Assembly: GCA_039545275.1 (NCBI GenBank)
Contig: BCHS01000008.1
Coordinates: 248,001-312,000 of the forward strand
Length of the DNA stretch: 64,000 nt
Direction of reading: 5' to 3'
Source: Pseudomicrostroma phylloplanum
Taxonomy: Eukaryota > Basidiomycota > Exobasidiomycetes > Microstromatales
The notes under the pieces were generated by a model. The model was not told the origin of the DNA and ran no database searches. It worked only from the letters and a program-made list of their open reading frames with translations. The position numbers and the translations under genes are program-made. Shown piece after piece: positions 44,890 to 54,811 of the stretch (the stretch's first letter is position 1; each line of letters opens with the position of its first letter).

Positions 44890-45302
44890 GGTGAGTGAGT
44901 GTGTGTGTGCGTGCGTAGGAGGTGGTGGTGGACGTGAGGGTGATGGTGATGGTGGTTGGTAGCGGATCGGCACACGCTGGGATTGATCAGCAGCAGCACA
45001 CTCTCTCTCGCCGTGCTTCCCCGGCCTGGCGGGTGAGCGGCCGGGGGCGGACGGGCGGGCGGGCGGCTGCTTCACTTCGCTCGGCCTGAGAGACGCGCGC
45101 GCATCTCACCTCTGCCCCGCCTTTGCCGACCCGGGGCTGTCACTCCCTCCCGTTCCGAAGCGCCCGCACAGGCAGAGGTGGGCGTACCACGACGCGCAGC
45201 GCTTTCAATGCCACGATGGGAGGTTGGTACGTGGCTGTGGAGAGGCACTCGAGATGTGGTTCCTCTCTAAGGCGATAGCTACTGAAGATGGTTCTAGTCT
45301 AT
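44890..45302. promoter_or_regulatory. SDH4 promoter region / HID1 3' flank
   Basis: These 413 bp carry GT- and GGTGAT-type simple repeats at 44898-44957 and a GC-rich block at 45030-45070 with a G-quadruplex motif. Both neighbours are minus-strand, so the SDH4 promoter lies here. Confidence 0.5.
45043..45063 (+). promoter_or_regulatory. Canonical G-quadruplex motif upstream of SDH4
   Basis: Four G tracts (45043-45047, 45053-45055, 45057-45059, 45061-45063) with loops of 5, 1 and 1 nt, on the template strand about 155-175 bp upstream of the SDH4 ATG. Short loops favour stability; function is inferred. Confidence 0.45.
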
Positions 45303-48300
45303 TTACACGGCACCTCCGTCTGCCTCGCGCTGACCAGCAGCAGCAGGTCCATTGGTCGTTCCCTCCTTCGAGCCGTCCGACTCTCCACGACCTCCGCTCG
45401 TCGTCGTCTCTCCAATTCCTAGCGCCCCTCCCACTCGATCAAAGGCACCAGCCAGCATCCTCATCGGGTCTGAACTACCAGACTGACCATCCCCCTTCCT
45501 CGAAGCTTCAGCCTGAGCTTGAGGAGGCAAGATGAGATGGAAGAGTCTCATCCCCTCGGGCGTAAAGAGGCCCATGGAGGAATGCGCAACGTAGATGGAG
45601 CCCCAGATAAAGCTCCACCACCAGATGCTCACTTGCGTCGTCCACTGGAATGGCCTTGGAGTAAAGACCGTCGAGGGGTCGACGCTGGGGAAGAGTTGGG
45701 ACAGGTCTTGCTCCCGCAGCCATGCAATGACGCTCTCTACATTCTCTGCGCCGGGACCCGTGGAGCAGAGGGTCTCCATTTCTGGCAGAAGACCTTCGAA
45801 GAGCTTGTTGAGGGGAGCAAGGGGTAGACTGGCAAGAGAAGGGGATGTGTGGAGACGAGAGTATTGTCAGCGTCTGCCGCGAAACACATACTACTTTCAT
45901 AGGTACTAGATACTCACCCGTCAACCCAGCTCTTCACCCACTCTTCACTGGGAACAAAGCCGTTCTTGCCTACTCTGCTAGCAGCTTCGAACAGCTCCCC
46001 GTCGTCCAGTCGGTTGACCCACTCATCAGCACCGTCATCCCGCCTGCTCTCAGATTGCTCCTTGTGAACACCGCCTGGCTGTTGGGCTTCAGCTGGCGCT
46101 TCATCTCCTGCAGTAGAGGCAGACGACAACGGTTCTGCTGCAGAGATCCTTCTCGCTTTGCCTAGTGCTTTGGCGCTTGGCACAGCAGGTGGACCTTCCT
46201 CCTCGGCTTCCTCGGCTGCTGGAGAGGCCATCGAGTCCTTAGCCGCCAGTAGGGCCTTCTCCTCTTCGGCCGACTTGGCAGCTCCATTCCCTTGAGCAGC
46301 CGACTCGTTCAAGGCAGGAGTAGACTCCCCAGCCGGACTAGTCGTTGTTGACGTGACACCACCGACGCCAGCAAGTCCGGCCTTCCTCCTGATCTCTGCG
46401 ATCCCTTTTCTCAAAGTAAAGCTCTCGAGTCTCTTGACCTCCTTGCTCTTGCTCAACAAAGCATATACGATATTCCTGTTGGAGTCCGCTTGATACGTCA
46501 GGATAGAATTGATGGCCTCCAATAGGAAGTAGAGTGACCTTGGATGTCCTTCATCAGCCAGGAGGAAAGCGGCATTGGACACTTGAGCCAACAGGAGGGA
46601 GAGTCTTGTCGAGGACGGGATTGTCAGGGCCCTGAAGAAGGGCGCGCAGTTGGCCAGAGTGATCAAGATCACAGGGTGGACACCGAGACCGTTCGAGCCC
46701 AGCCCCCTATTGGTCAGTAGCGAGTAGCTCGCTGCGATGAGAATGTCAGCCGCTGAGCTCGCACCATTGGCCAAGGATGCGAACTTGGCTGGCAAATTGC
46801 ACTTGCTGGCTGAGTTGGGAGCAGAGATCTGCTTTGCGAAGCCGGTGTGGGCGGACACGTCTTGCAAGATGAAGAGTGAGAGGCGTACTAAGCCATGCAG
46901 CGGCGGAGAATCCTTTCCAAGGAGAGCTTGGCTGAGCAACACACTGAGCAAAAAGGGCGCTCGAACAGGGTCGTCTAGGACGTGGGCCTTGAACTTGGGA
47001 TTGCTCCGCAGGATGTGCCAGAGGAGCGACAATACCTCCGGCGAGCGACTGTAGACCCCTCTCTGCGAAGAAGAGTTCTGGCCGGATGATGCCGAGGGAG
47101 CCAGGGGCAACGAGATCAGGGAGTTTGTTGCAGGTCTGAGGAGGGCAAAGAGAGAAGAGGATATCATGCCAAGATCGGCGGCTCGGTGGATCTTCGAAAG
47201 CCAGTGGGCAAATTGATTGCCAGAGTTAGCCGAAGCGGACTCGACTGAGAGAGTTGATTGCGACCTGTCCAAGCCCGGCCGTGATGCTGAAGCGCTGGAC
47301 GCCGCTTGTCCAGCGGGAGACCATCCTAGTAGCACTGCGAGGATCTGCAGAGCTAGAGCTCTCAGTGCCTCTCGGCCTTCCGTCTCTGGCTGTGCTGCGA
47401 AGCCAGGCAAAGACCATGCCCCTCCCTGGTCAGGACTGCAAGCAGTATTGAGCAGAGAGCAGAGCAAGGGAAGGGTAACTGTCCGACTGAGCGAAGTACA
47501 TGTGAATTGCAATGCACGGTCCTCGAATCCCTGTTGGGCGGCAGGCGGAATGTAGACTGACTTGGAGAGCATCACGAGCAGAAGTCGCAGGAACTCTACT
47601 CGATGAGCTACGTGCTCTTTGGTGGTCCCAGGCAGATCAACAGACGACCCTACACCCTTCTCCCAGATGGCAAAGTGGACCCTCGAGTCGTCTGGCGAGC
47701 CGGTGTCATCGTCTTCGGGTAATTGTGGGAGGGAGAAGCCGGGGAAGAATAGATAGTCTATGCATAGAGCGATGATCCGCTCGGCCAAAGCAGGACCCGA
47801 AACAACGAGCGAGGCTGTGGTACCATTCGCCGGGTCTGCTGTAGGTTCATTTGGCTTGTCAAGCGGCTTTGTGGGTTCAGATGGAGAGGCAGTAGGATCG
47901 TCCTCATCTTCGATCACAAACTGCTCATCCTCTGACTGCCTAGCCTCCCCTGCCTGCGTGGTCTTGGCATCTGTATGCTGTCCATTGGAGCTGGAAGAAG
48001 GCGCCCTGGACCAGAGAGTGCGCTCCTCCAACGGCGTTGTCGATTCGTCTTTGTCCGCTTGACGATCACCCTGCGGCGTCGCCTCCATGAGCACCGGTAT
48101 AAGCCTGGCGAGCAGACGAGCACAATTGAGAGCCTCTCGCGTTCTGTCTCTGGGCTGGGAGCTGCTCCCTGGCTTCTGTGAACCACCTCCAAAGGCAGAA
48201 GCAAAAGGGGAGAGGGGTGCAGCTACCCATTGACCAAAGGCCAGAAGGTCCTGTCCAGCAGAACGCGCCGCTGTGTCCTTGGCAAAGAGCTCATCCCTCT

Positions 48301-48559
48301 TGAGACTATCCAGATGGGCTACCAGGAGCTCCACGAGCGTCTTGAAATTCTCTGGCTGCCGATCCCTGATGTCTCGCGCATCCCGAATGGAAAAGGTGTC
48401 GAAGGCGTGTGTAGGTGAGGTGAAGTGGCAGAGGAGCGTCGAGTAGAAGCGGTGGTCGGATGCGGGGACGGGCTCGGTGTAAAGGCGCGCTAGACCTCGT
48501 CGCTTGTCGGCCTTGTAAGCGAGCGAGTCGGTCGACGGCGCCGAGAAGACGGAGAACAT
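45303..48559 (-). CDS. HID1: Hid1-family protein (HID-1/Ftp105/Ecm30)
   Basis: Two exons (48559-45918, 45828-45303) encode 1055 residues. The N-terminus MFSVFSAPSTDSLAYKADK is followed by LCIDYLFFPGFSLPQ, the FRLLLVMLS-type block (VEFLRLLLVMLSKSVYIPP), HPVILITLANCAPFF and SRLYFLLEAINSILTYQ-like stretches characteristic of the all-helical Hid1 domain. The splice joins KSWVDG to LPLAPLNKLFEGLLPEMET, and exon 2 gives FQWTTQVSIWWWSFIWGSIY, the conserved end of the family. Hid1 proteins are peripheral Golgi/TGN factors in secretory sorting; the fission yeast member recruits the deubiquitinase Ubp5. Long acidic and Ser/Ala-rich inserts occur near residues 160-230 and 760-870. It is divergent from PPE1 across 209 bp. 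Confidence 0.9.
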
Positions 48560-48768
48560 CGCAGTCGACGATTATTCAAGGCCGACGGGGGAAGTGGGGT
48601 GAAGGTAGCAATACCAGGTGAGGTGTGGTATTCTAGCGAGGAGAGATGCCAAGGAAGTGTGCTGCAGCCGCCAGTTGCTGGACATCTTCGCTCGGCAATT
48701 CTTGTGGCCGTGCACGGCGCCAGGAATTGCCCTCCCTCCTTTCCGCATGCCTATCAGAACTACTCGAT

Positions 48769-50241
48769 ATGCTGAGGTCCATCTACAAGGGGCCACAGAA
48801 GCCATCGTCGGCGTCAGGCTCCTCTCCACTTCGGCATCAAGTCGAGGAAAGTGGACCGATGGACGAAGAGGACGAGGAAAAAGAGGAGCCCGACTCGCTC
48901 GGCTCTCTCCCCTCGGCTTCCTCAAGCAGACCGAGCATGGCTCCCCCGAAGCTGATCCCCCGAAGGTCGAACAAGGGCAAGGAAAGCAGGACAGACTACT
49001 CGCCGATATCCGCAGCTGACTGCTTCGAGGATGCATTTCAAGTCGAACTGGAAGGGCAAGGAAGCTGGAGAGTCTACCTCACACCGCCGAAGCCTATCGG
49101 CCCGTCAGGCACTCAAGCGCCAGCGGTGTCTCTCAATCGAAACAAAGCGAACGCTACGGTACCCATACGAAAGCCTGTCACAACAGTCTCGGATGCAACA
49201 CTAGCATCTCTCGAGCTCCCCGACGTACCTTCAGATGAGGAGGAAGGGTCTCAACCTGCAGAAGACCCCCCTCGGGACCCCGGAACCCTCTTCTTCTTCC
49301 ACCATGGCGCAGGCTTCTCCGCCCTCTCCTTTGCCCTGGCAGCCCGCGAAATCACCCGCCTCACAGGCGGTGAAGCCGGAGTGATGGCTCTGGACTGCCG
49401 AGGGCATGGCCGAACATCGCACCCTCCGTCAATCCCCCTGCCACTGGACATGTCTGTAGAGCGACTGGCAAAGGACTGTGTGGAGGTGCTGCAGGCTCTT
49501 TACCCCAAGGCGGGACAGATGCCCACGTTGGTGCTGGTGGGACACTCCATGGGCGGGTCGGTAGTGACGTCCCTCTGTGCGGCGCTGCAAGCCATGCCGA
49601 TTCCAGCCAAAGTAGCCGGAGTGGCCGTGCTGGACGTGGTGGAGGGCACTGCCATGGACGCACTAGAGGGAATGAGGGGCATCGTCCTCTCCCATCCCAA
49701 GGGCTTTGAGAGTGTGGCAGCGGGGATCAAGTGGCACGTAGACGGCGGAAGTATACACAACTTGGACAGCGCGAGGAGAAGCGTGCCGAGTCTGCTCGTA
49801 CCTAATCCAGGCTACACCGCAAGCACCACACCAGCTGAACCCATCGAAGGAGAAGCCATCGAGGAGCTTGCCGAAGAGGACGACGCTACTATTCCCCATG
49901 AGTCAGTCGAGGAGAGCAGCTCCTATCCTTTCATCTGGCGCGCTGATCTCCTCGCAACACAGCAACACTGGCGCGGCTGGTTCGAAGGGCTGAGCAAGAG
50001 GTTCCTCAGCGCTAGGACGGCCCGGTTGCTCCTGCTTGCTGGGACAGACCGGCTAGACAAGGAGCTCATGGTTGGACAAATGCAGGGTAAGTATCAACTC
50101 ACCGTGTTCCCAGATGTGGGACACTGTCTACAGGAGGACGCTCCGGAGAAGACTGCCAAGCTGCTGGTGGATTTCTGGCGCAGAAATGAAGTCACGCCGG
50201 GCAAACTGGGCATCGGACTCAAGAGAGTGGGCGACGCATGA
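48769..50241 (+). CDS. PPE1: Protein phosphatase methylesterase Ppe1 (PME-1)
   Basis: A single exon encodes 490 residues from the ATG at 48769 (MLRSIYKGPQ). The frame is open upstream to 48646, but that part reads unlike the family and overlaps the short promoter. The alpha/beta-hydrolase fold shows FFFHHGAGFSALSFAL, ALDCRGHGRTS, the nucleophile elbow GHSMGG with Ser260, the acid in VLDVVEGTAMDAL (Asp289) and the general base His452 in FPDVGHCLQEDAP. These match PME-1, which removes the C-terminal methyl ester from the PP2A catalytic subunit. IVLSHPKGFESV and YPFIWRADLLATQQHWRGWF are family-typical. An acidic N-terminal insert and an acidic loop around residues 365-385 are lineage-specific. 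Its stop is 58 bp from the convergent RPN8 stop. Confidence 0.95.
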   Translation: MLRSIYKGPQKPSSASGSSPLRHQVEESGPMDEEDEEKEEPDSLGSLPSASSSRPSMAPPKLIPRRSNKGKESRTDYSPISAADCFEDAFQVELEGQGSWRVYLTPPKPIGPSGTQAPAVSLNRNKANATVPIRKPVTTVSDATLASLELPDVPSDEEEGSQPAEDPPRDPGTLFFFHHGAGFSALSFALAAREITRLTGGEAGVMALDCRGHGRTSHPPSIPLPLDMSVERLAKDCVEVLQALYPKAGQMPTLVLVGHSMGGSVVTSLCAALQAMPIPAKVAGVAVLDVVEGTAMDALEGMRGIVLSHPKGFESVAAGIKWHVDGGSIHNLDSARRSVPSLLVPNPGYTASTTPAEPIEGEAIEELAEEDDATIPHESVEESSSYPFIWRADLLATQQHWRGWFEGLSKRFLSARTARLLLLAGTDRLDKELMVGQMQGKYQLTVFPDVGHCLQEDAPEKTAKLLVDFWRRNEVTPGKLGIGLKRVGDA

Positions 50242-50299
50242 TGCTGGCGATGCTTTCGTGTAGAATTGCAATAGATGACGAGGTGACAATGCAACGCTC

Positions 50300-51455
50300 T
50301 CACTTGTCGCCCTTTTTGGCCTTGGAGCCCTCCTTGTCCTTTGACTTGTCCTTCTCGCCCTTTTCCTTCTCCTCTTCTGCGTCCTTCTCCTTCTTCTCTT
50401 CTGAGCTCCCACCCGTCTCCTCTGCATTTGTCTTCCTATTGTCCACTAGAGCATGCAGCGCCACAACACCGCGGATCAGAGAGCTGAGGTAGACTACGAG
50501 CGATTGGTCGTTCTGAGCGTGGCTCATCGACCTCTTGAGGTCCTCGCTCTCTAGGTCTGGCAGCAGATTGAAGCAGTCTTGCAGCTTATACACAATCTGG
50601 TGGTTCAGCGGTAGCTTCCCTGCGGTCACATCGTCCAGGTAGTGCGCAATCTCGTCTAGCCTTGAGTGCAGTCCTTTGAGAGCTGCAACTTGGTTGCCTA
50701 CTCGTTCGGACAGAGTACCGACCTGTGTTGTATCCCTGATATCGCGCAAGAGGTGTTCGACTCCGATCTCCTCCGCCTCTTCTGCCTCGATGGACGAGGG
50801 TACCCTGGTGAACGTCTTCTCTGCTGCTGTTCCGTCATCCTTGATCTCCTCAACTGCAATGTAGGCGTCTGTGGGAATGCCCGTGTCCCGGGAGCGGGGA
50901 TCGACGATGACCATGACCGGCTTGGGGATGAACTGCTTCATCACCTCGTTGATCTCGAGATCTGACGAGCGCAGACGAGGCCCTGTGTGATACCATCCCA
51001 CGATCTTCTCTCGAGCTGCAAGGAGGAGATGTACCCGAGGTCAGCTGGCCAGCCTTGCTCCTCCCACCCTCGTAGCTTCTCCTTAGCGTCGCACTCACCA
51101 TTGACCTTCTTGAACATTCCCGTCATGAACTCGATATAGTCATGATCCAGGAACCACGTCTTTCCATCCCTCTCATCCTCCTCGAATGGCACTGCAAATG
51201 AATTGGCTACATTGATCTGTGTTCCCTCATCTTGGCCTAGCAGCACACCTACCACCCTCTTGCGTGGGCCCGAGGGTGAGCGCGAGGCGTGATCTGTGAC
51301 GGAGAGGAGGACGAGGGGGTGGACGATGACTTGTGTTGAGGCCAGAGAGAGCGTCTGCGGGGAAGAGAGACATGGGGTGAGAGGGATCCAGGACAAGGCG
51401 AGAGGGACGCTACGGAGGAGAGGTGCTGACTTACCTCTGCTGTCGTGGTTGGCAT
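50300..51455 (-). CDS. RPN8: 26S proteasome regulatory subunit Rpn8
   Basis: Three exons (51455-51435, 51354-51099, 51015-50300) encode 330 residues. The first exon has only seven codons (MPTTTAE). The MPN domain then starts [17 protein letters not shown] and contains [23 protein letters not shown] and, across the second intron, [21 protein letters not shown]-type sequence ([14 protein letters not shown]) and the helical LLRDIRDTT...[15 protein letters not shown] tail are typical. The JAMM metal ligands are absent, as known for Rpn8, which pairs with the active Rpn11 in the proteasome lid. The C-terminus is a long Lys/Glu KEKE-type tail. Intron donors are GTAAGT and GTGAGT. Confidence 0.96.
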
Positions 51456-52370
51456 AGCGAACTCGACCCGAGGTCAACGAAGGCAGGAGATAAGAGGACA
51501 GTGACAGCTCAACTAAGCTTTGTATAGGCTATGATGCTGAGCGAGAGCTTATTGATGGCGAGGAAGACGTGAAGCTGGTGGTTCCTGGTCCCTGATGGTA
51601 GCCCTTGTCTTGTCTCAGAAGGAGTGGTACGCACTGACTTGACTGTGTGGCCTCGTCGTCGTCGCTGCTCCACTCGACGCGCGGCTCCGCGCCTGCACTC
51701 GACTTCGACTCTCCGCCCAGCCACGAGGCAGATGCAGAGCCAAGTCAATCCTCCGAGGCAGATTTTCTTTTTGATCTTGTTCTTCTCCATCACTCATTCA
51801 ATTCGATCATCACTTCATCCTTGGGCAGCTCGTCTGATGTAGATCCACTTTGGCAATTCATCATGAGCTGTCATTCCTACTGATGGTCTTGAGCTTCGTC
51901 AACATCTTCTTCCTCTTCCACTCTCCTCCAGGATATCATCGACCTCAGACATGGCAGTCAGCAGCGGCTTCAGCGGCAGTCACAGCAGCAGCAGCACCAG
52001 CACTAGCAGCATCAGCCACTCCTTCCGACGTGTATATGATGAGATAACAAATAGAGTCAAGCACTTAGTCCCTTGTGGACCTTGACGAGAACCTTTTATT
52101 CATGTCAAACTTTTTACCTGATTTACACGTCGGAGGAGGCTTGGACCTGCTGCTGCTGCTGCTGCTGCTGCTGCTAGCTGGGGTCGGATGAAGGCTTGCC
52201 TAACCGGACTTGGCTATATGCGTTTGGGAGACTGGAACGAAGCTCTACGACGAGCCAGGCAAAGAGAGGCCTCAGACTCATTGGATTGATGGGGAATGAA
52301 AATACATTTACAAATGAGAAGAAGCAGCTGTGTCCAGATGTGTTCGATTTTCTTCCGCTCCCTTGTCTGA
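51456..52370. other. Intergenic: RPN8 promoter and carrier 3' flank, CAG/CTG-rich
   Basis: These 915 bp contain a CAG-rich stretch (about 51955-52017, with (CAG)4 at 51983-51994) and (CTG)9 at 52147-52173. A plus-strand ATG at 51951 opens a 44-codon Ser-rich frame to 52085, preceded by a splice-acceptor-like pyrimidine tract, but I see no upstream exon with an ATG that would support it. No other gene seen. Confidence 0.45.
52147..52173 (+). repeat. (CTG)9 trinucleotide repeat
   Basis: Nine perfect CTG copies about 200 bp past the stop codon of the minus-strand carrier gene, where the transcript would carry (CAG)9. A CAG-rich stretch lies 150 bp away on the same strand. Confidence 0.9.
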
Positions 52371-54525
52371 TTACACCTCTCCGCTCATGATAGCAAAGGC
52401 AAAGAACCCGACCGCGTACGGGCTTGCCAGCCGTTTGAGCGCCCAAGCGACTCTGCCAGAGCCCCATCGCTGCGCCAAAGAGCTCGTCGCGATGGATCCC
52501 GGAGCGCTTTGCGGTCTCGGTGGCAGGTAACTCAATCCCCCATGGGATCCAGCCGAGACGCCTCGACCATGCCTTTTGAAGACCTTGGTTGGGAGGTCGA
52601 TAGAGGTTGACACTGGGTTCTTGTTCGTCCACTTCGACAGCAAAGAGGCTGCCGAGCGAGCTGTACTCGAGACGCTGCCTCGCCGAGAAGCTGACGAGGA
52701 GATGTCCTTGGCCATGAAGCCTTTGAGCTTCAATCGGCCGTCGTCTGTGGTGAGAGAGGCGAGGTAGGGGGCGATGAAGTACGTATGCACCAGTACAACC
52801 GAGTTGGGAACAGCCGTCCTGAACTTTTGAGACGAGGAAGTGTAGGCCAGGGTGCTTGTCCTTTCTGCGTGCTCGATCAGCAAGGAGATTGCACTCGGCG
52901 GCCGAGCTGGGGCCCTGGGCGGTGCCTTCTTCGCCCAGTGCGGCGTCTCCTTGGTGTCAGTCTGTGAAGACGCCTTCGCAGCCTCACCTTCAGCTGCAAT
53001 CCTCGGTTTCCGTTGGCCAGTAAGAAGCCGTAGAGGATGGGGAGGATGGCTCTGACCTAGCAGAGCTTGCATCCTACTCAGCCTTGATCCTGCTGAATTC
53101 GCTGCTCGTAGCGTGACCAGACTTTCCAAACGACTTGCTGCGATATTGGGGGCTTGGGCTGCCACAACGTGACCATTAGCCTTCAGATGCCGTAGACTCC
53201 GGGCACCGGCCGTGGTCCTCTTCTGTCTGTTGGTTTCTGCCTGCCACTTGCGTCGTCCAGTCCAGATGACCACCCTCATGAGCTCAAAGGGCCTTCCAAC
53301 CAGCTCGTAGCAGAGAGCACCCAGACCACCGCCCACGATCAGGACAAAGGCGGCAATGACTCTGCCGGTCTTGGTTCGGCTCGCATTATAGCTGAAATCT
53401 GCGTCAATGGCCACGGTCTTGTATGTTCCGCTGCCATCCTGATCGACATCTGGCCCGGACCGCCCAGGAGGCAGCGTGCTGGACGCATTGAACCAGGCAA
53501 TGACGTGGTCAGTGGCCATCGAGGTACCGTGAGCTATCCTTCGAGAGACCTCAAAGATGAAGAAGAACGAGGCAAAGCCCACGCTGTCTCTGGCCAACGA
53601 CATGAGCAATCCGGCACCATGGACCCCTCCACTGACATTCTTGAGGGTCCTCTGTAGCATTTTCCGCTGCTCACTGCTAAGAAATCTCCGACCCTGTGAC
53701 GAGTCCTGGCCCAGTGCTTGGCTGACCTTCTCTGCCGTTCCTGTCTTCATAGCCTTGACCAATTTGCGATGCTGGTTTGTGGAGGGGGCGAAAGGTAGTA
53801 CAGCGGCTCGAATGACCGACCGCCACGAGATCGTCGTAGAGTGCTTCTTTGCGCTACCGGGTCTCTGCCTTGATCTCTGCTGCTGGGAGCTCAAGACCAG
53901 ACGGACGTTGTCAAGAGGAGCGGATATAAGGCATTGAGCAGCGCCAGCAAAGCCTCCGGAGAAAGCTACTATCCACAGAGGTGTCCATTTATCCTTGTCA
54001 CCCCTCTTTGGGGAGCTATCTTGCACCTGTTTGGGTCGGTAAAGGCGCAGCAACCTGGACTCGGCGAATGAGTAGCCCTCGAAGAGACAGAAGCCGATGA
54101 GGGTGTTTGCGAGGATGGGAGGCCCGAGGAGATGCACAATGAAGCCTTTGTTTTCTCTCCTGAAGAGCCTCCAAACGTAACGCACGGAGAGCTGCTTGTT
54201 CTCACGCTTGGCTATGCTCTCCAGGACAGTCCATGACGATAGCTGAGAACCATAGTCGAAAGAGCGGCGTGCTGTGAGCGCTACGCCCTTTGGCCATCGC
54301 AGTGGAAAGATTCAGCTTTCTGAGTTGTACACTCACCTTGACCGGTCTGAAGAGCCTAATCGGCAGTCTGAAGAGGAAGGCCAGGGAGCCAAAGGCAGCT
54401 CGGGCGGCGGCTCCACTCAGTGACTCCTTGCGGCTGGTCTCCTTTGCCTTTCTGTCCGAGGTTTGGGAGGCATCGTCGGGTGCCGCGATCTGCTTCTGGT
54501 CAGCAGAGGTGGTCGCCGTTGCCAT
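52371..54525 (-). CDS. Mitochondrial-carrier-superfamily-like protein with enlarged loops
   Basis: Two exons (54525-54337, 54242-52371) encode 686 residues. The join reads FRPVK then LSSWTVLESIAKRENK, matching fungal members of this group. Two carrier signature motifs are clear: SAPLDNVRL and VGRPFELMRV (Px[D/E]xx[K/R]). Hydrophobic segments lie at LLGPPILANTLIGFCLFEGY, WIVAFSGGFAGAAQCLIS, SLARDSVGFASFFFIFEVS, AAFVLIVGGGLGALCYEL and near the C-terminus (SPYAVGFFAFAIMSG). The third repeat is degenerate, and loops are filled with basic and Ser/Ala-rich sequence, making the protein over twice the usual ~300 residues. Location is probably the mitochondrial membrane; the transported substrate is unknown, and loss of transport function is possible. 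It is divergent from the DDX60-like gene across 286 bp. Confidence 0.82.
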
Positions 54526-54811
54526 CCCGCAGCATGCTTATTGACGACGATGTCAACCGGGAAGGGGGCGTTGATCCTGTAGAGGAAGAAAAGGGTATAC
54601 GGCCGCCCAGGGGAAAGGAACGAGTATCCGCCAAGTGCCCAGCCATGCGTTTCCCTGCCAGACCTTGTCGCTTCCCCACCCAGGATTTCAGGCTCCGCCT
54701 CCACTGGACATTTTCGAAGGGCGGTACATCACCTCGATTGGAAATCTCGAGGGCAGCTTCTTCCACTTCTTCCTCGATACAACCATACCTCCACTGCTTG
54801 CCACTTTCCCC

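Noticed and set aside
51647..51883. Plus-strand frame reading like a real protein
   Set aside because: No ATG in frame before the upstream stop, and no convincing upstream exon.
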